Assembly: GCA_947492825.1 (NCBI GenBank)
Contig: CANLNT010000001.1
Coordinates: 2,418,001-2,482,000, forward strand
Length of the DNA stretch: 64,000 nucleotides
DNA from: an uncultured Paracoccaceae bacterium
GTDB taxonomy: Bacteria; Pseudomonadota; Alphaproteobacteria; Rhodobacterales; Rhodobacteraceae
Reading direction: 5' to 3'
Made by a program: the position numbers and the translations under genes. How positions within the stretch are numbered: position 1 is the stretch's first letter; each line of letters begins with the position of its first letter. The notes beneath the pieces were generated by a model, which was not told where the DNA came from, searched no databases, and saw only the letters and a list, made by a program, of their open reading frames with translations. Below, piece by piece: positions 18,282-28,086 of the stretch.

Positions 18282-19018
18282 TAGGTCGCCCGCCCGCCGG
18301 ACAGATCGAACACAGCGCCGGTTGTGAAACTGTTTTCTGGGGAACAAAGCCAAGCAATCATCGCGGCAGCCTCATCAAGTTCCAGAAAACGCCCGCGCGG
18401 GATTTTGGAAAGCATATAGTCAATGTGCTCCTGGCTCATCTGGTCAAAAATCCGGGTGCGAGCGGCAGCCGGGGTGACACAGTTCACAGCAATGTCGAGG
18501 TCAGCCAGTTCTTTGCCCAGCGATTTGGTCAACCCCATCACAGCAGCCTTGGACGCGGAATAGGCCGAAGCGTTCGGATTGCCGTCCTTGCCAGCGACGG
18601 ACGCGATATTCACGATCCGTCCGTAGCCTGCGGCGGTCATCGAAGGCACGACCGCACGGTTGACGTGAAAGGTGCCCAAAAGGTTGATTTCGGTAATCGC
18701 GCGAAATTCGTCCACGGGGTATTCAGCAAGTGGTCCGTTTGACCCCGCGACACCGGCAGAGTTGACCATAATGGCAATCGGTGCGCCGGGCGCGAGCGTG
18801 GCCTTTGCCGCGGCTTCGACACTCGACCAGTCCGCAATATCAACGGCATGTGCCGTTGCTCCGCCGCCAATTTCAGCCGCGGCTTGCTTGCATAAGTCGG
18901 CATCGCGATCCCACAGCGCAACCCTCGCGCCACCAGCGGCGAGCCTGTCCGCCACCGCGCGCCCGATCCCCTGTGCGCCGCCGGTGACAACGGCAAGTTG
19001 GTCTTGAAACTGTTTCAT
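18278..19018 (-). CDS. SDR dehydrogenase, possible 2-keto-3-deoxy-L-fuconate (deoxysugar acid) dehydrogenase
   Basis: A 246-residue short-chain dehydrogenase: TGGAQGIGRAV (NAD-binding), NSAGVAG, NIASVAG with catalytic Ser, and YSASKAAV (YxxxK) near residue 155. Begins in the stop of the Gfo/Idh gene (ATGA) and overlaps the lactonase start. With an FAH-family hydrolase encoded in the divergent operon, an attractive role is oxidation of 2-keto-3-deoxy-fuconate/rhamnonate to the 2,4-diketo acid; a sugar dehydrogenase role is the alternative. Confidence 0.8.
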   Translation of the reverse strand: MKQFQDQLAVVTGGAQGIGRAVADRLAAGGARVALWDRDADLCKQAAAEIGGGATAHAVDIADWSSVEAAAKATLAPGAPIAIMVNSAGVAGSNGPLAEYPVDEFRAITEINLLGTFHVNRAVVPSMTAAGYGRIVNIASVAGKDGNPNASAYSASKAAVMGLTKSLGKELADLDIAVNCVTPAAARTRIFDQMSQEHIDYMLSKIPRGRFLELDEAAAMIAWLCSPENSFTTGAVFDLSGGRATY

Positions 19019-20070
19019 TCGATTTCTGCCTTTTTGTTCTGCGAAATATCAAAAGGAGCGCCGCCCGCCTCGCTTGAGCTTAAGAGCGCGTGCAGCGCCT
19101 CTACAGCGCGCGCGCCAACGTTTCCGGGGCTTTCGTTGCTGCCCTGCCCCAATGCGATGTCCACCAAACGGTTGGCGGGGCCTTCGCAACTGTACCGCCA
19201 GGCGCCGGGCGTGACGGGCGCGATCTCGGTCTTGCCGTCTGCGGTTTTCAAGACCAATCGTTCGGTCTCAATGTCGAGCACAAGCGATCCCTTGTCCCCA
19301 TAAAGCCGGATGTCGACTTCAAATCCGTGCCCCTCGGGGACACCGCAACTGCCTGAAAAGACACCTGTGGCCCCATTGGTGAACCTCACCGCCGCAGCGT
19401 CGTGCAGGTCGATGGTGCTGGGGGCCTGAAAAACCGACGCCTGCACCGAGGCGGCACGCAAGTCAGTAGCCCAGAACAGAATGCCAAGCGCGTGCGACAG
19501 CTGCCCAAAAGCATAACCGCCGCCCTGATCGGGGGCTTCCCAAGTGCTTCGGTCAGGTTGGATAGCGATATGCTTCCACCGCTCCATGCCACCACCCGAA
19601 AATATCCCGCGCGTGAATGACGCCATATGGCAGACGACATGCTCAATGGCTCCAATGCGGGCCGCAAAGTCACGAATCTGCGTGAAACCATCCTTATAGT
19701 TCCAGCCATAGGCCACCAGCAGCTCGCCCTTCGAGCGACTTTCCACGTCAACAAGGCTCCACGCCTCGTCAGGATCGAGGCACATGGGTTTTTCCACCAG
19801 AACATGGCAGCCCTTCTCAAGAAAGGCGCGGGCCTGCTCGTAATGCAGATCATGAGGAGAGGCGATGACCACAATGTCGATGTCGCGGTCAAGAACGTCG
19901 CGCCAGTTCTCGGTTGCAAAAGCAAAGCCAAATTCGTCGCGAATGAGGTCCAGTTCGTCCCGTCCCAGACGGCACACGCTATCAAGCGTCACTTCGCTGC
20001 GCGCCGCCAGAACTGGAATATGCATGCGATAGGCGAAATGCCCTGCCCCGATAATAGCGGCCTTCAACAT
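19015..20070 (-). CDS. Gfo/Idh/MocA family sugar dehydrogenase
   Basis: A 351-residue NAD(P)-dependent oxidoreductase. The N-terminus has the Rossmann motif AAIIGAGHFAYRMHIPVL; VLVEKPMCLDPDEAW contains the conserved EKP of the family near residue 95; HALGILFWATDLRA lies in the substrate domain. Start MLKAAIIGAG is chosen; 24 further in-frame codons upstream lack similarity and would extend toward the LacI gene 31 bp away. Likely first oxidation of the imported sugar to its lactone. Confidence 0.86.
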   Translation of the reverse strand: MLKAAIIGAGHFAYRMHIPVLAARSEVTLDSVCRLGRDELDLIRDEFGFAFATENWRDVLDRDIDIVVIASPHDLHYEQARAFLEKGCHVLVEKPMCLDPDEAWSLVDVESRSKGELLVAYGWNYKDGFTQIRDFAARIGAIEHVVCHMASFTRGIFSGGGMERWKHIAIQPDRSTWEAPDQGGGYAFGQLSHALGILFWATDLRAASVQASVFQAPSTIDLHDAAAVRFTNGATGVFSGSCGVPEGHGFEVDIRLYGDKGSLVLDIETERLVLKTADGKTEIAPVTPGAWRYSCEGPANRLVDIALGQGSNESPGNVGARAVEALHALLSSSEAGGAPFDISQNKKAEIE

Positions 20071-20101
20071 GCCATCACCCGGTAAGGGTTTGAATCCAAT
20101 G

Positions 20102-21124
20102 TCATGTGCTTTTCCTGATTTGCAATGTGTAGCCGATGTCATGCACCGTTTGGTCAGTGTTGCCGCTGTCTAGTCGGGAATGGACCAACTTGGCGGACTG
20201 GGTTCCGATGGTATGGCCGGGAATGCGCACTGTCGTCATCGGGACCGGCAGAAGCGATGAGATGCTAAGGTCACCAAACCCCGCGATGGCCACATCCTCT
20301 GGCACGCGCACGCCATGTGACATGCACCACAACATCGCGCCTTGTGCGGGCAGTTCAGCAAGGAAAAAGACAGCATCCGGCGGGTTCGCGCGTTGCATCA
20401 GCGCTTCAATGATTGGCCCCCCCGCTTCGAGGGTGGCCGGATTGTCAAATTCGGTGATCGTGTCCGGTTCAATGTTGCGCCCGGCGGCGCGCATCGCATC
20501 CTTGAAACCGCGTGTCCGGTCAGAGGCCTGATCGTTATGGATCGCGGCCCCGCCAACCATGACGATGTTCCGATAACCTTTGTCGATAAGGTATCGCGTC
20601 ATGTCGACCGTCGCGGCATGATTGTCAAAGCCAACGGCACAATCGATCACGTCGTCGGCAATGTTCCAAGCCTCGATAACCGGTCCATCATAGCGTTCCA
20701 GCATGTTCCGGGTGCCTTCGGTGTGCGAAAATCCCGTGAGGATGATGGCATCTGCTTGCCGTGCAATGAATGTACGCACCGCATCCTCTTCAGCCTCGGG
20801 CGACCAGTTTGATACGGCCAGAAGCATGCGCAAACCATGCGCGTCCAGTTCGGCAGTGATCCCTTCGGCGAAATCCGAAAACAGCGAGCTGGCGAGAATC
20901 GGCACAACAACGCCAACCATGTCAGAGCGCTTCGAGACCAGCGAACGCGCGGCAAGATTGGGGACATATCCCAGCTCTACGATCGTACTTTGTATCCGCT
21001 CGCGGGTGTCGGGGTGCACCGTGTCAGGCTGCCGCAAGGCACGGGACACCGTGATCAATGAGAGGCCCGCAGCCTTAGAAACATCCTTCAGCGTGACCGG
21101 TCTCTTTGCACCAACCACCATCAA
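20102..21124 (-). CDS. LacI-family regulator of the deoxysugar operons
   Basis: A 340-residue LacI/GalR regulator: HTH TLKDVSKAAGLSLITVSRAL, hinge YVPNLAARSLVSKRSDMVG, then an effector domain (MLLAVSNWSPEAEEDAVRTF; PEDVAIAGFGDLSISSLL). It sits at the head of the leftward Gfo/Idh-SDR-lactonase genes and is divergent from the ABC transporter operon across a 167-bp gap with repeated elements, so it probably controls both directions. The ligand is presumably the sugar or a keto-deoxy acid intermediate. Confidence 0.92.
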   Translation of the reverse strand: MMVVGAKRPVTLKDVSKAAGLSLITVSRALRQPDTVHPDTRERIQSTIVELGYVPNLAARSLVSKRSDMVGVVVPILASSLFSDFAEGITAELDAHGLRMLLAVSNWSPEAEEDAVRTFIARQADAIILTGFSHTEGTRNMLERYDGPVIEAWNIADDVIDCAVGFDNHAATVDMTRYLIDKGYRNIVMVGGAAIHNDQASDRTRGFKDAMRAAGRNIEPDTITEFDNPATLEAGGPIIEALMQRANPPDAVFFLAELPAQGAMLWCMSHGVRVPEDVAIAGFGDLSISSLLPVPMTTVRIPGHTIGTQSAKLVHSRLDSGNTDQTVHDIGYTLQIRKST

Positions 21125-21188
21125 TTTGCCCTCCGCATGGATTGCATCGACCTGGGGTTGCCCTGAAAGAAAGTTGCAAAAAACATCG

Positions 21189-21249
21189 TTGACATACGAG
21201 TATCATTACCCCTAACGTACGTCAATACGAAATGACACACGAATATCAT
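21189..21249 (+). promoter_or_regulatory. Divergent sugar-operon control region with direct repeats
   Basis: TTGACA at 21189-21194 is a good -35 element for the ABC operon; the -10 (around TAACGT, 21213) is weak. ACGAGTATCAT (21196-21206) is repeated as ACGAATATCAT (21239-21249), 43 bp apart (about four turns), with one mismatch. ATACGAGTAT (21195-21204) is an interrupted palindrome and ACGTACGT (21215-21222) a perfect one. These are candidate sites for the adjacent LacI protein. Confidence 0.5.
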
Positions 21250-21291
21250 CAAAGATTCCAGGGACAACCCCTGAACGACTGGGAGGAAGAA

Positions 21292-22608
21292 ATGAACAAT
21301 TCAATCAACAGACGCCGTTTCATGGGCACAACTGCCGCAGCAGCAATCGCCGCCGCCGCGCCGTTGCGCCCAGCGCATGCTGCCTCTGGCAGTGTTTCGG
21401 TTTGGAAATTCGGGGGCACGCCCACCGAGGTCGAAAACTGGGCGTCGCGCAATGACGCCTTCACTGCCGCTCACCCGGATATCAACCTCGACTACTCTTA
21501 CTTTAATGGACAGATTCGCCGCCAGAAAATCCTGGCAGGTTTCCAGACGCGGCGCCTTGCGGACGTGATCATCGCATTTGGTCAGGATATTCCTGAATTT
21601 GCCGGCTTTGACATGATCCAGCCTCTTGATGACATCGCATCGGACAAGATCGACGGCTGGAAAGAGCGGATCGTGCCAGAGGTGCTGGAATCCGGCATGC
21701 ATGACGGCAAGCTTTATGGCCTGCCAACTTATGTCGACATGGCCAGCTTCCTTGCCGTCAACCTTGACGCGCTGGAAGAGGCCGGCTTCGACCGTCCGCC
21801 GGCCACATGGGAAGAACTGCGCGAATACGCCAAGGCAATGACCAAACCTGACCGCCCAGGCCTCGCGTTCCCCGCGACAACAGCGCCGGTTGATATCAAC
21901 ATCTTTGAAGGCATCGCCTATGCGAATGGCGGACGTATCTTTGACGAGGAAACCGGCAAGGTGACGCTGAACGACGCCGGTGTCGTGGATGCGTTGCAGC
22001 TCTATGTCGATCTGATCGCAGACGGCTCAACGCCACCTGCCACATCGCTGACAGAGACATTCTTCCGCGACACAGCGCAATTGTTCGGTCAGGGGCGTTC
22101 GGCCATGTGGATCGGTCTGTCGTGGCTGAACACACCATGGGGTGTGTCAGAGGATGTGCGCTGGACCGGCGTGCCATTCCCACGCCCGGACACCCCAACC
22201 GGTGCCTTCTCCCCGGTGAATGCAATCATGGATCCAACCGCGATCCTGATGGTGTCGTCGCGCGCCGAGAACCCCGAAGCCGCTGTCGAGTACCTCGATT
22301 TCTGGTCGCAGGACGAACAGTTGGAAATCTGGGGCGGACAGCCAGAGGTAGCGCGAATTCCTGCCGGCAAGGCCGCTTGGGACAATGCGGAACTCGAAGA
22401 GGTGTGGCCCAACTGGGTCGAGGCCTACAACGCGGGCACATTGTTCGAAGGCGCGGCCCCAATGCCGCGGTTCATCGGCGTCTCTGCCATCGAATCCGCA
22501 CTTGGCACCGCCATTCAGGAAGCCGTGTTGGGCCAGAAGACGCCGCAACAAGCGCTTGATGACGCAACCACCGCCGCGCAGGCTCAAATCGACCTGATCC
22601 GCGGTTAA
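21292..22608 (+). CDS. Sugar ABC transporter substrate-binding protein
   Basis: A 438-residue extracellular solute-binding protein family 1 member. The N-terminus NNSINRRRFMGTTAAAAIAA followed by PLRPAHA is a twin-arginine type signal. Body motifs include LYGLPTYVDMASFLAVNLDAL and AMWIGLSWLNTPWG. The ATG has a strong ribosome site (GGGAGGAAG). First gene of a nine-gene operon with two permeases and an ATPase. Specificity is unknown but the downstream enzymes indicate a sugar handled through its aldonate. Confidence 0.94.
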   Translation: MNNSINRRRFMGTTAAAAIAAAAPLRPAHAASGSVSVWKFGGTPTEVENWASRNDAFTAAHPDINLDYSYFNGQIRRQKILAGFQTRRLADVIIAFGQDIPEFAGFDMIQPLDDIASDKIDGWKERIVPEVLESGMHDGKLYGLPTYVDMASFLAVNLDALEEAGFDRPPATWEELREYAKAMTKPDRPGLAFPATTAPVDINIFEGIAYANGGRIFDEETGKVTLNDAGVVDALQLYVDLIADGSTPPATSLTETFFRDTAQLFGQGRSAMWIGLSWLNTPWGVSEDVRWTGVPFPRPDTPTGAFSPVNAIMDPTAILMVSSRAENPEAAVEYLDFWSQDEQLEIWGGQPEVARIPAGKAAWDNAELEEVWPNWVEAYNAGTLFEGAAPMPRFIGVSAIESALGTAIQEAVLGQKTPQQALDDATTAAQAQIDLIRG

Positions 22609-22633
22609 CTTTACCTCCCAAGGGGGCCCGACG

Positions 22634-23518
22634 ATGATGCCGAATGACCGCCGCTTGGCGTATTTCATGATATTGCCTGTGGTGGCGGCTGTTCTCGCCT
22701 TCGTCGTCGGGCCAACTTACAACGTGGCCACGTTGAGCCTGACGCAAGTCGTCATGGGACAGGAACGTGGCTTTGGAACGCTCTCGAATTTCGACGCGCT
22801 CTTTAACGATCCCGTCTTCTGGACCGTGATGAAAAACACTGCGATCTGGATTGTTGGCGGCACGATCCTATGCGTCACAGTTGGTCTTGGTGTTGGAACC
22901 TTTCTTGCGGTCGACAGCAAAATGACAACATGGCTGCGCGCCTTGATTCTTCTGCCATGGGTGTTGCCCGATGTGGTGACCGCCATGGCCTGGAAATGGA
23001 TGCTGCACGGCCAAGTCGGCATCATCGGCCAAACGCTGGAAAGCACCGGAATGACCGAGGGAACGGTTTCATTCCTGGGCAACCCTGACACTGTGATGTG
23101 GACGCTTGTGGTGGTCCTGATCTGGCGCAAGATGCCCTTGGTGGCGTTGATCCTTTGCGCTGCAATCCGGTCTGTCCCGGACGACCAACTGGAAGCCGCA
23201 CGTATGGATGGCGCAACGGCCTTCGAACGCTTCCGCTTTGTCGTTCTACCGAATATCGCCTTTTCGCTGACCGCTGTGACCGTGATCTCGATGATCTGGA
23301 TCACCGCAGAATTCGCCCTGCCCTGGATCATGACAGGTGGCGGCCCCGCAAACTCCAGCCAAATCATGGCGACCTACATTTACCAGCAAAGCTTCGAATT
23401 CTTTAACTGGGGCGTCGCCTCCGCCATGTCCGTGGTGAACCTGGTGATGCTGGCCTCAATTGTCGGACTGTACCTCTATATCAATCGCCGGTCCTGGGCA
23501 TCGGAGGGCGCACAATGA
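22634..23518 (+). CDS. Sugar ABC transporter permease 1
   Basis: A 294-residue MalF-like permease with about six transmembrane helices. The cytoplasmic EAA loop that contacts the ATPase is clear: LEAARMDGATAFERFRFVVL (about residues 190-210). FALPWIMTGGGPANSS is typical of the first permease in carbohydrate uptake systems. Its TGA overlaps the ATG of permease 2. Confidence 0.95.
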   Translation: MMPNDRRLAYFMILPVVAAVLAFVVGPTYNVATLSLTQVVMGQERGFGTLSNFDALFNDPVFWTVMKNTAIWIVGGTILCVTVGLGVGTFLAVDSKMTTWLRALILLPWVLPDVVTAMAWKWMLHGQVGIIGQTLESTGMTEGTVSFLGNPDTVMWTLVVVLIWRKMPLVALILCAAIRSVPDDQLEAARMDGATAFERFRFVVLPNIAFSLTAVTVISMIWITAEFALPWIMTGGGPANSSQIMATYIYQQSFEFFNWGVASAMSVVNLVMLASIVGLYLYINRRSWASEGAQ

Positions 23519-24372
23519 ACGAGACACCGCGCACATGGTATTGGATCGGGCTTAGTCTGGTCGGTCTGGTCATCGCCGTTTATGTCCTGTTTCCGGTTTT
23601 CTGGCTGTTCCTTGCATCTTTCAAATCCGAAGCGGAACTGGTGCAACTGCCAGTGGCTTTCTGGCCCGAGGCCCCTACGCTTGAAGCCTATGCAGCGCTG
23701 TTTTCGGACACGCATCAAAAGGGTCAGCTTCTGGATTGGCCACGCCTGATCTCAAACAGCTTTTTTGTTGCGATCACCTCAACCGTCCTTGTTGTCTTTT
23801 TCGGCACGCTCGCGGGCTATGCATTTGCCCGCCTGAACTTTCCGGGCCGTGACCTGATCCTGGGCGGATTGCTGATCAGCCGGATGTTTCAAGGGGCGGC
23901 GTTGCTCTTGCCGACGTATCGTTTGATGAACAGTCTCAACCTCCAAGACAGCCTGATCGGCCTTGTCCTTCTTTACAGCGCCTTTGGTCTGCCGTTTGCG
24001 ACGTGGATCATCGCCTCGTCCTTGCGTGAAATCCCGCGCGAGCTCGAAGAAAGCGCAATGATGGATGGCGCCACCCGACTGCAGAGCATGGTGATGGTGG
24101 TCCTTCCGCTTGCAACCCCTGCATTGATAACAGCAGCGATGTGGCACTTTGTCGGCGCATGGTCAGAATTTGCGTTTGCCTCGATCCTAATGGAATCCAA
24201 CGAGAACAAGACAGTCACAATCGGCCTGGCGAGTTTTGTCGAACTCTTCACGCTGGAATTCCAGTTCGTCGGCGCTGCCGCGACCATTGTGGCCCTGCCA
24301 ATCATGCTCGTCTTCTTCTTTGGCCAGCGATACTTCACCCGAGGCCTGCTCGCCGGGGCGGTCAAGGGATGA
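23515..24372 (+). CDS. Sugar ABC transporter permease 2
   Basis: A 285-residue MalG-like permease: six helices, EAA loop as LEESAMMDGATRLQSMVMVV and a C-terminal helix ending RGLLAGAVKG, the standard C-terminus in this family. Start and stop both overlap the neighbouring genes (ATGA), so translation of both permeases and the following dehydratase is coupled. Confidence 0.95.
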   Translation: MNETPRTWYWIGLSLVGLVIAVYVLFPVFWLFLASFKSEAELVQLPVAFWPEAPTLEAYAALFSDTHQKGQLLDWPRLISNSFFVAITSTVLVVFFGTLAGYAFARLNFPGRDLILGGLLISRMFQGAALLLPTYRLMNSLNLQDSLIGLVLLYSAFGLPFATWIIASSLREIPRELEESAMMDGATRLQSMVMVVLPLATPALITAAMWHFVGAWSEFAFASILMESNENKTVTIGLASFVELFTLEFQFVGAAATIVALPIMLVFFFGQRYFTRGLLAGAVKG

Positions 24373-25511
24373 CCATCGCCAACATCACGGCACGGGCCAT
24401 CGATTGCGGCTTTCAGAAGCAGAAGTTGCAGACCTCTCGCGTGGCCTCTCCCATGTCGCGGTTCCCGCAATTCGCCGAGCAGCGCGCCAGTTGGATGTGG
24501 CCCACGAAAAAAGTTTTCGTGCGTATCGAAGATACCGACGGCACGCTCGGCTGGTCCTGCACCAATGGCGGTGAAATCGTCGAGATGATCGTGAATACAC
24601 ATTTGTCTCGGCTGTTGCAGGGACAAGACGCAGACGAGATCGAAACCATTTGGGAACAGATGGTGGCGGCGCTGTTGCCCAACGACAGGTCCGGCTTTGC
24701 CATGATGGCGGTTGCGGCCATCGACATCGCGTTGTGGGATCTGCGCTGCAACCAAAAGGGTCGACCGCTGGTCGATCTGCTTGGCGGATCGGAAGCAACG
24801 CATCTGCACACCTATGCCACCACCCCACGCCCCGAGGCATTGGCCGGTGCGGGATGGCATGGCCTTAAGGCAGCCGCGCCTTTCGGCCCGGAAGCGGGCG
24901 CTGATGGGCTGGCAGAGAACATCGCCCTGATGCAGCGTTTCGCAGAAGCTGCCGGGCCGGATGTGCCGATCATGATCGACGCCTTCATGGCCTGGGATGC
25001 AGATTACACACTGCGCTTTGCTGAGGCCGCAAAGGACCTGCCATTGGCCTGGATCGAAGACCCGCTGCCGCCGAACGATATCGAAGGTATGGCCCGTGTA
25101 CGCGCCGAAATGGATCCCGCCCTGCCGCTCGCACTGGGAAACTTCGCCTTCTCGCGCGCCGATTGCGCGGAACTGATGCGCGAAGGCCTTGCCGGCATCT
25201 TGCAACCTGATGTGGCCTGGGCCGGCGGCATCACCGAAGCAATGCGCATACTGGCGATGGCCGACGCAGCAGACACCCCTGTCAATCTTCACAACAGCTG
25301 TGAACAACCCTGGGCGCTGGCCCTTGCGGCGACCTGTCAGACCGATCCGCTGGTGGAATTCGTCGACCGTGGCGACACCTCGCCACTCTATGGTTTGATT
25401 GCACCCCGCCCTGCCATTCAAGCCGGTCAGACGCCTGTACCTCGCACCGCAAACCAGCCCTTTGACCTGGCCGACAAGGCCTTTTCCCCAATGTCACTGC
25501 AAGGAGCCTGA
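24369..25511 (+). CDS. Enolase-superfamily dehydratase, rhamnonate dehydratase-like, with altered third metal ligand
   Basis: A 380-residue enolase-superfamily protein resembling L-rhamnonate dehydratases: WPTKKVFVRIEDTDG in the capping domain, KAAAPFGPEAG, then barrel motifs IDAF (first metal Asp), WIEDPLPPND (second ligand Glu), QPDVAWAGG and NLHNS (catalytic His). The third ligand position, GEH in rhamnonate dehydratases as I recall them, reads LGNFAFS here, putting Asn where Glu is expected; Asn is used at that site by glucarate dehydratase. It starts within the permease 2 stop codon. Predicted to dehydrate an L-sugar acid to 2-keto-3-deoxy acid; exact substrate unknown. Confidence 0.82.
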   Translation: MTIANITARAIDCGFQKQKLQTSRVASPMSRFPQFAEQRASWMWPTKKVFVRIEDTDGTLGWSCTNGGEIVEMIVNTHLSRLLQGQDADEIETIWEQMVAALLPNDRSGFAMMAVAAIDIALWDLRCNQKGRPLVDLLGGSEATHLHTYATTPRPEALAGAGWHGLKAAAPFGPEAGADGLAENIALMQRFAEAAGPDVPIMIDAFMAWDADYTLRFAEAAKDLPLAWIEDPLPPNDIEGMARVRAEMDPALPLALGNFAFSRADCAELMREGLAGILQPDVAWAGGITEAMRILAMADAADTPVNLHNSCEQPWALALAATCQTDPLVEFVDRGDTSPLYGLIAPRPAIQAGQTPVPRTANQPFDLADKAFSPMSLQGA

Positions 25512-25514
25512 TCC

Positions 25515-26585
25515 ATGGGATCTGTTACCCTGAAAAACATCCGCAAGTCTTATGGCGCCGTTGAAGTGCTGCATGGAATTGATCTTGAAATCGAAGACGG
25601 CGAATTCACTGTCCTCGTTGGTCCGTCGGGCTGCGGCAAGTCCACGCTTTTGCGGTCAATCGCGGGGCTCGAGACGATCAGCAACGGCGACATCATGCTG
25701 GACGGTGACGTGATCAATACGCGCCAGCCAAAAGAGCGTGACATCGCCATGGTGTTTCAAAACTACGCCCTCTACCCGCATATGAGCGTGGCCAAGAACA
25801 TGGCATTCTCTCTGCGCTTGGCGAAGGTCCCGAAAGAAGAGCAGGACCGCAAGGTGCGTGCCGCCGCCGACATTCTGGACCTCACACCTCTGCTGGACCG
25901 TTATCCCAGACAGCTATCGGGCGGTCAGCGCCAGCGCGTCGCGATGGGCCGGGCCATTGTGCGTGATCCCAAGGTCTTTTTGTTCGATGAGCCGCTTTCA
26001 AACCTCGACGCCAAACTGCGCGTGCAGATGCGATCAGAGATCAAGGAACTGCATCAGCGGTTGAAAACCACCACGGTCTACGTCACGCACGATCAGATCG
26101 AAGCCATGACCATGGCCGACAAGATCGTTGTGATGCGCGGCGGTCACGTCGAACAGATCGGCTCTCCGCTTGATCTCTACGACAACCCCGCCAGCGTTTT
26201 TGTCGCCGGTTTCATTGGCTCGCCGTCCATGAACTTCGTGCCTGCGCGCGCTTCGGGTGGGCGGATTGTGACACTGGCAAGTGAAGACATTGGCCCCGCG
26301 CCTCAGGGGGTTGCCGAAGGACAAGATGTGACCGCGGGCTTCCGTCCCGAAGATATCCGCCTTAGCGACGCTGGCCTGCCCGCTCGGGTTTCTCTGATCG
26401 AACCGACAGGTGCAGAAACGCAAGTGATGCTCAAAGTCGGGGACACCCCTATTGTCTTTACGACCCGCGACCGGGTCACACTTTCGCCGGGCGACACCGT
26501 CCACCTGGCAGTCGAACCCGACAAGCTGCACTGCTTTGATGCTAAAACAGAAGAATCCCTGTCCGGAGGCATGGCCGCGGCATGA
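25515..26585 (+). CDS. Sugar ABC transporter ATP-binding protein (UgpC/MalK family)
   Basis: A 356-residue ATPase: Walker [10 protein letters not shown] (near 38), Q-loop [10 protein letters not shown], signature [15 protein letters not shown], Walker [15 protein letters not shown]-loop VYVTHDQ, and a C-terminal regulatory TOBE domain with [12 protein letters not shown]. Energises the two permeases upstream. The gene is inserted between the two enolase-superfamily genes; its end overlaps the next start (ATGA). Confidence 0.96.
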   Translation: MGSVTLKNIRKSYGAVEVLHGIDLEIEDGEFTVLVGPSGCGKSTLLRSIAGLETISNGDIMLDGDVINTRQPKERDIAMVFQNYALYPHMSVAKNMAFSLRLAKVPKEEQDRKVRAAADILDLTPLLDRYPRQLSGGQRQRVAMGRAIVRDPKVFLFDEPLSNLDAKLRVQMRSEIKELHQRLKTTTVYVTHDQIEAMTMADKIVVMRGGHVEQIGSPLDLYDNPASVFVAGFIGSPSMNFVPARASGGRIVTLASEDIGPAPQGVAEGQDVTAGFRPEDIRLSDAGLPARVSLIEPTGAETQVMLKVGDTPIVFTTRDRVTLSPGDTVHLAVEPDKLHCFDAKTEESLSGGMAAA

Positions 26586-27745
26586 AGATTTCCGATGTCA
26601 GGGTGTTGCGGTTCAAGACCCATGCCGACCGCTGGGACATCGGTCACGCGGTCCTCAAACCGCAGGCAGAAGTGTTCCAGACAGTAACCTGCATCGACAC
26701 CGACGAAGGGCTAACCGGCTACTTCTTTGGCGGCGGCAAGCACGGCGATCAGGACGGCATGACACCGGATGAACAACGCCTGATCGAAGGTCAGGTCCGA
26801 GACATGATCCTGGGCGCCGACCCGTTCGACCGAGAGTTGATCTGGAAATGGATGTGGGTGCGCAACATACCGGAAGTGGCACAAAGCGTGATTGACTGCG
26901 CCTTGTGGGATTTGGCGGGTCGCCACGCGGGCCTGCCGGTCTACAAGCTGATGGGGGGTGCGCGCGACAAAGTGCCTGCCTATGCCTCCACTTATCCCAA
27001 TATCGGCCAGCCGCAGGTCTATGCCGAACACGCACTGGCGTGTCAGGCCGAAGGGTACCGCGCCTACAAGATCCACCCGCACTACTTTTGGAACCCAGAC
27101 ACAGGCAAGCCTACAAACGGCCGCCCTTCCAACATCCGCGCGGATATCGAAACGATCAATCTGGTCCGCGAAGCGGTGGGGCCTGACATGGTGCTGATGT
27201 ATGATGTCTGGGGCACCTATCACACGATCGAAGAAACCATAAAAGTCGGGCGGGAGTTGGAGAGGCTGGACTTCTACTGGTTCGAACATCCGATGCCCGA
27301 GTATCGCGTCGAAAGCTATCGGCGTCTTTGCCGCGAATTGTCTATCCCGATCCTTGCCCCCGAAATAGCAGCCGGTGGTGTCTTCACCCGTGCGGAATGG
27401 ATCCTGCAAGGCGCATCAGACATGAGCCGGATGGATATCCGACGCGGCGGGGTGACGGGTTGCCGCAAGACCGCGGTTGTGTGCGAGGCATTTGGCCAAC
27501 GCTGCGAAATCCACATGGCAGGGTGGGGCAACCTACAGGTCATGGGTGCCACGTCTGAGGACACAAGCGAATGGTATGAAAAAGGCCTTCTGGCCCCCGG
27601 TGTCGACTATGACGCGCCACACCCATATCTGGAACGCAACTGTGATCCGATGGACGCCGAAGGCTACGTCGCACTGCCGGAACTTCCCGGGCTCGGTTAT
27701 GCGCCAGTGTGGGACTACATCGACGATGCAAGGGTCACGTCATGA
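26582..27745 (+). CDS. Mandelate racemase-like sugar acid dehydratase (enolase superfamily)
   Basis: A 387-residue enolase-superfamily enzyme. Visible: [20 protein letters not shown] (capping/barrel junction), [16 protein letters not shown] (KxH instead of the more usual KxK), YDVWGTYH (first metal Asp), WFEHPMPE (Glu), LAPEIAAGG (Glu) and EIHMAGWGN (catalytic His), so all ligands are present. The long loop after KIH is distinctive. Probably the main L-fuconate/L-rhamnonate-type dehydratase or a lactone-processing relative. Coupled to the ATPase upstream and mutarotase downstream. Confidence 0.85.
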   Translation: MKISDVRVLRFKTHADRWDIGHAVLKPQAEVFQTVTCIDTDEGLTGYFFGGGKHGDQDGMTPDEQRLIEGQVRDMILGADPFDRELIWKWMWVRNIPEVAQSVIDCALWDLAGRHAGLPVYKLMGGARDKVPAYASTYPNIGQPQVYAEHALACQAEGYRAYKIHPHYFWNPDTGKPTNGRPSNIRADIETINLVREAVGPDMVLMYDVWGTYHTIEETIKVGRELERLDFYWFEHPMPEYRVESYRRLCRELSIPILAPEIAAGGVFTRAEWILQGASDMSRMDIRRGGVTGCRKTAVVCEAFGQRCEIHMAGWGNLQVMGATSEDTSEWYEKGLLAPGVDYDAPHPYLERNCDPMDAEGYVALPELPGLGYAPVWDYIDDARVTS

Positions 27746-28086
27746 CGATCCATCGACGCGCTTGGACAATGCAGCTGAAAGACGGGGCAGAGGCCGCGTA
27801 TGACGACGCCCACGCCGCTGTCTGGCCAGAATTGACCGAACAGATGATCCAAGACGGGGTTAGTCGCTTTTTTCTCTTTCGCTCCGGTCTGACCGTCTTT
27901 GCCATTCAGGAACGGTCCCGCCCTTTTCCGGACGGTGAAGCAAAACCAAAAGATGTGACCCGAAAATGGTGGCAAACCATGCAGCCGCTCATGGTCACTG
28001 ATGAATCCGGTCGGCCGATCCGCACAGACCTGAAAGAAGTCTTTTCTCTCCAACCTCAAGATGCGCTACGGGAAAAATCAGCATGA
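27742..28086 (+). CDS. L-rhamnose/L-fucose mutarotase family protein
   Basis: A 114-residue protein of the RhaM family (ferredoxin-like fold), which interconverts alpha and beta anomers of a deoxysugar. Matching features: DAHAAVWPEL with the active-site His near residue 22, RKWWQTM near residue 80 and the C-terminal TDLKEVFSL. The start ATG lies in the stop of the dehydratase. A mutarotase of this family is the strongest clue that the substrate is a 6-deoxyhexose such as L-fucose or L-rhamnose. Confidence 0.9.
   Translation: MTIHRRAWTMQLKDGAEAAYDDAHAAVWPELTEQMIQDGVSRFFLFRSGLTVFAIQERSRPFPDGEAKPKDVTRKWWQTMQPLMVTDESGRPIRTDLKEVFSLQPQDALREKSA

Noticed and set aside
23973-25421. 482-codon leftward open frame
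   Set aside because: Antisense to permease 2 and the dehydratase, both with clear family motifs.
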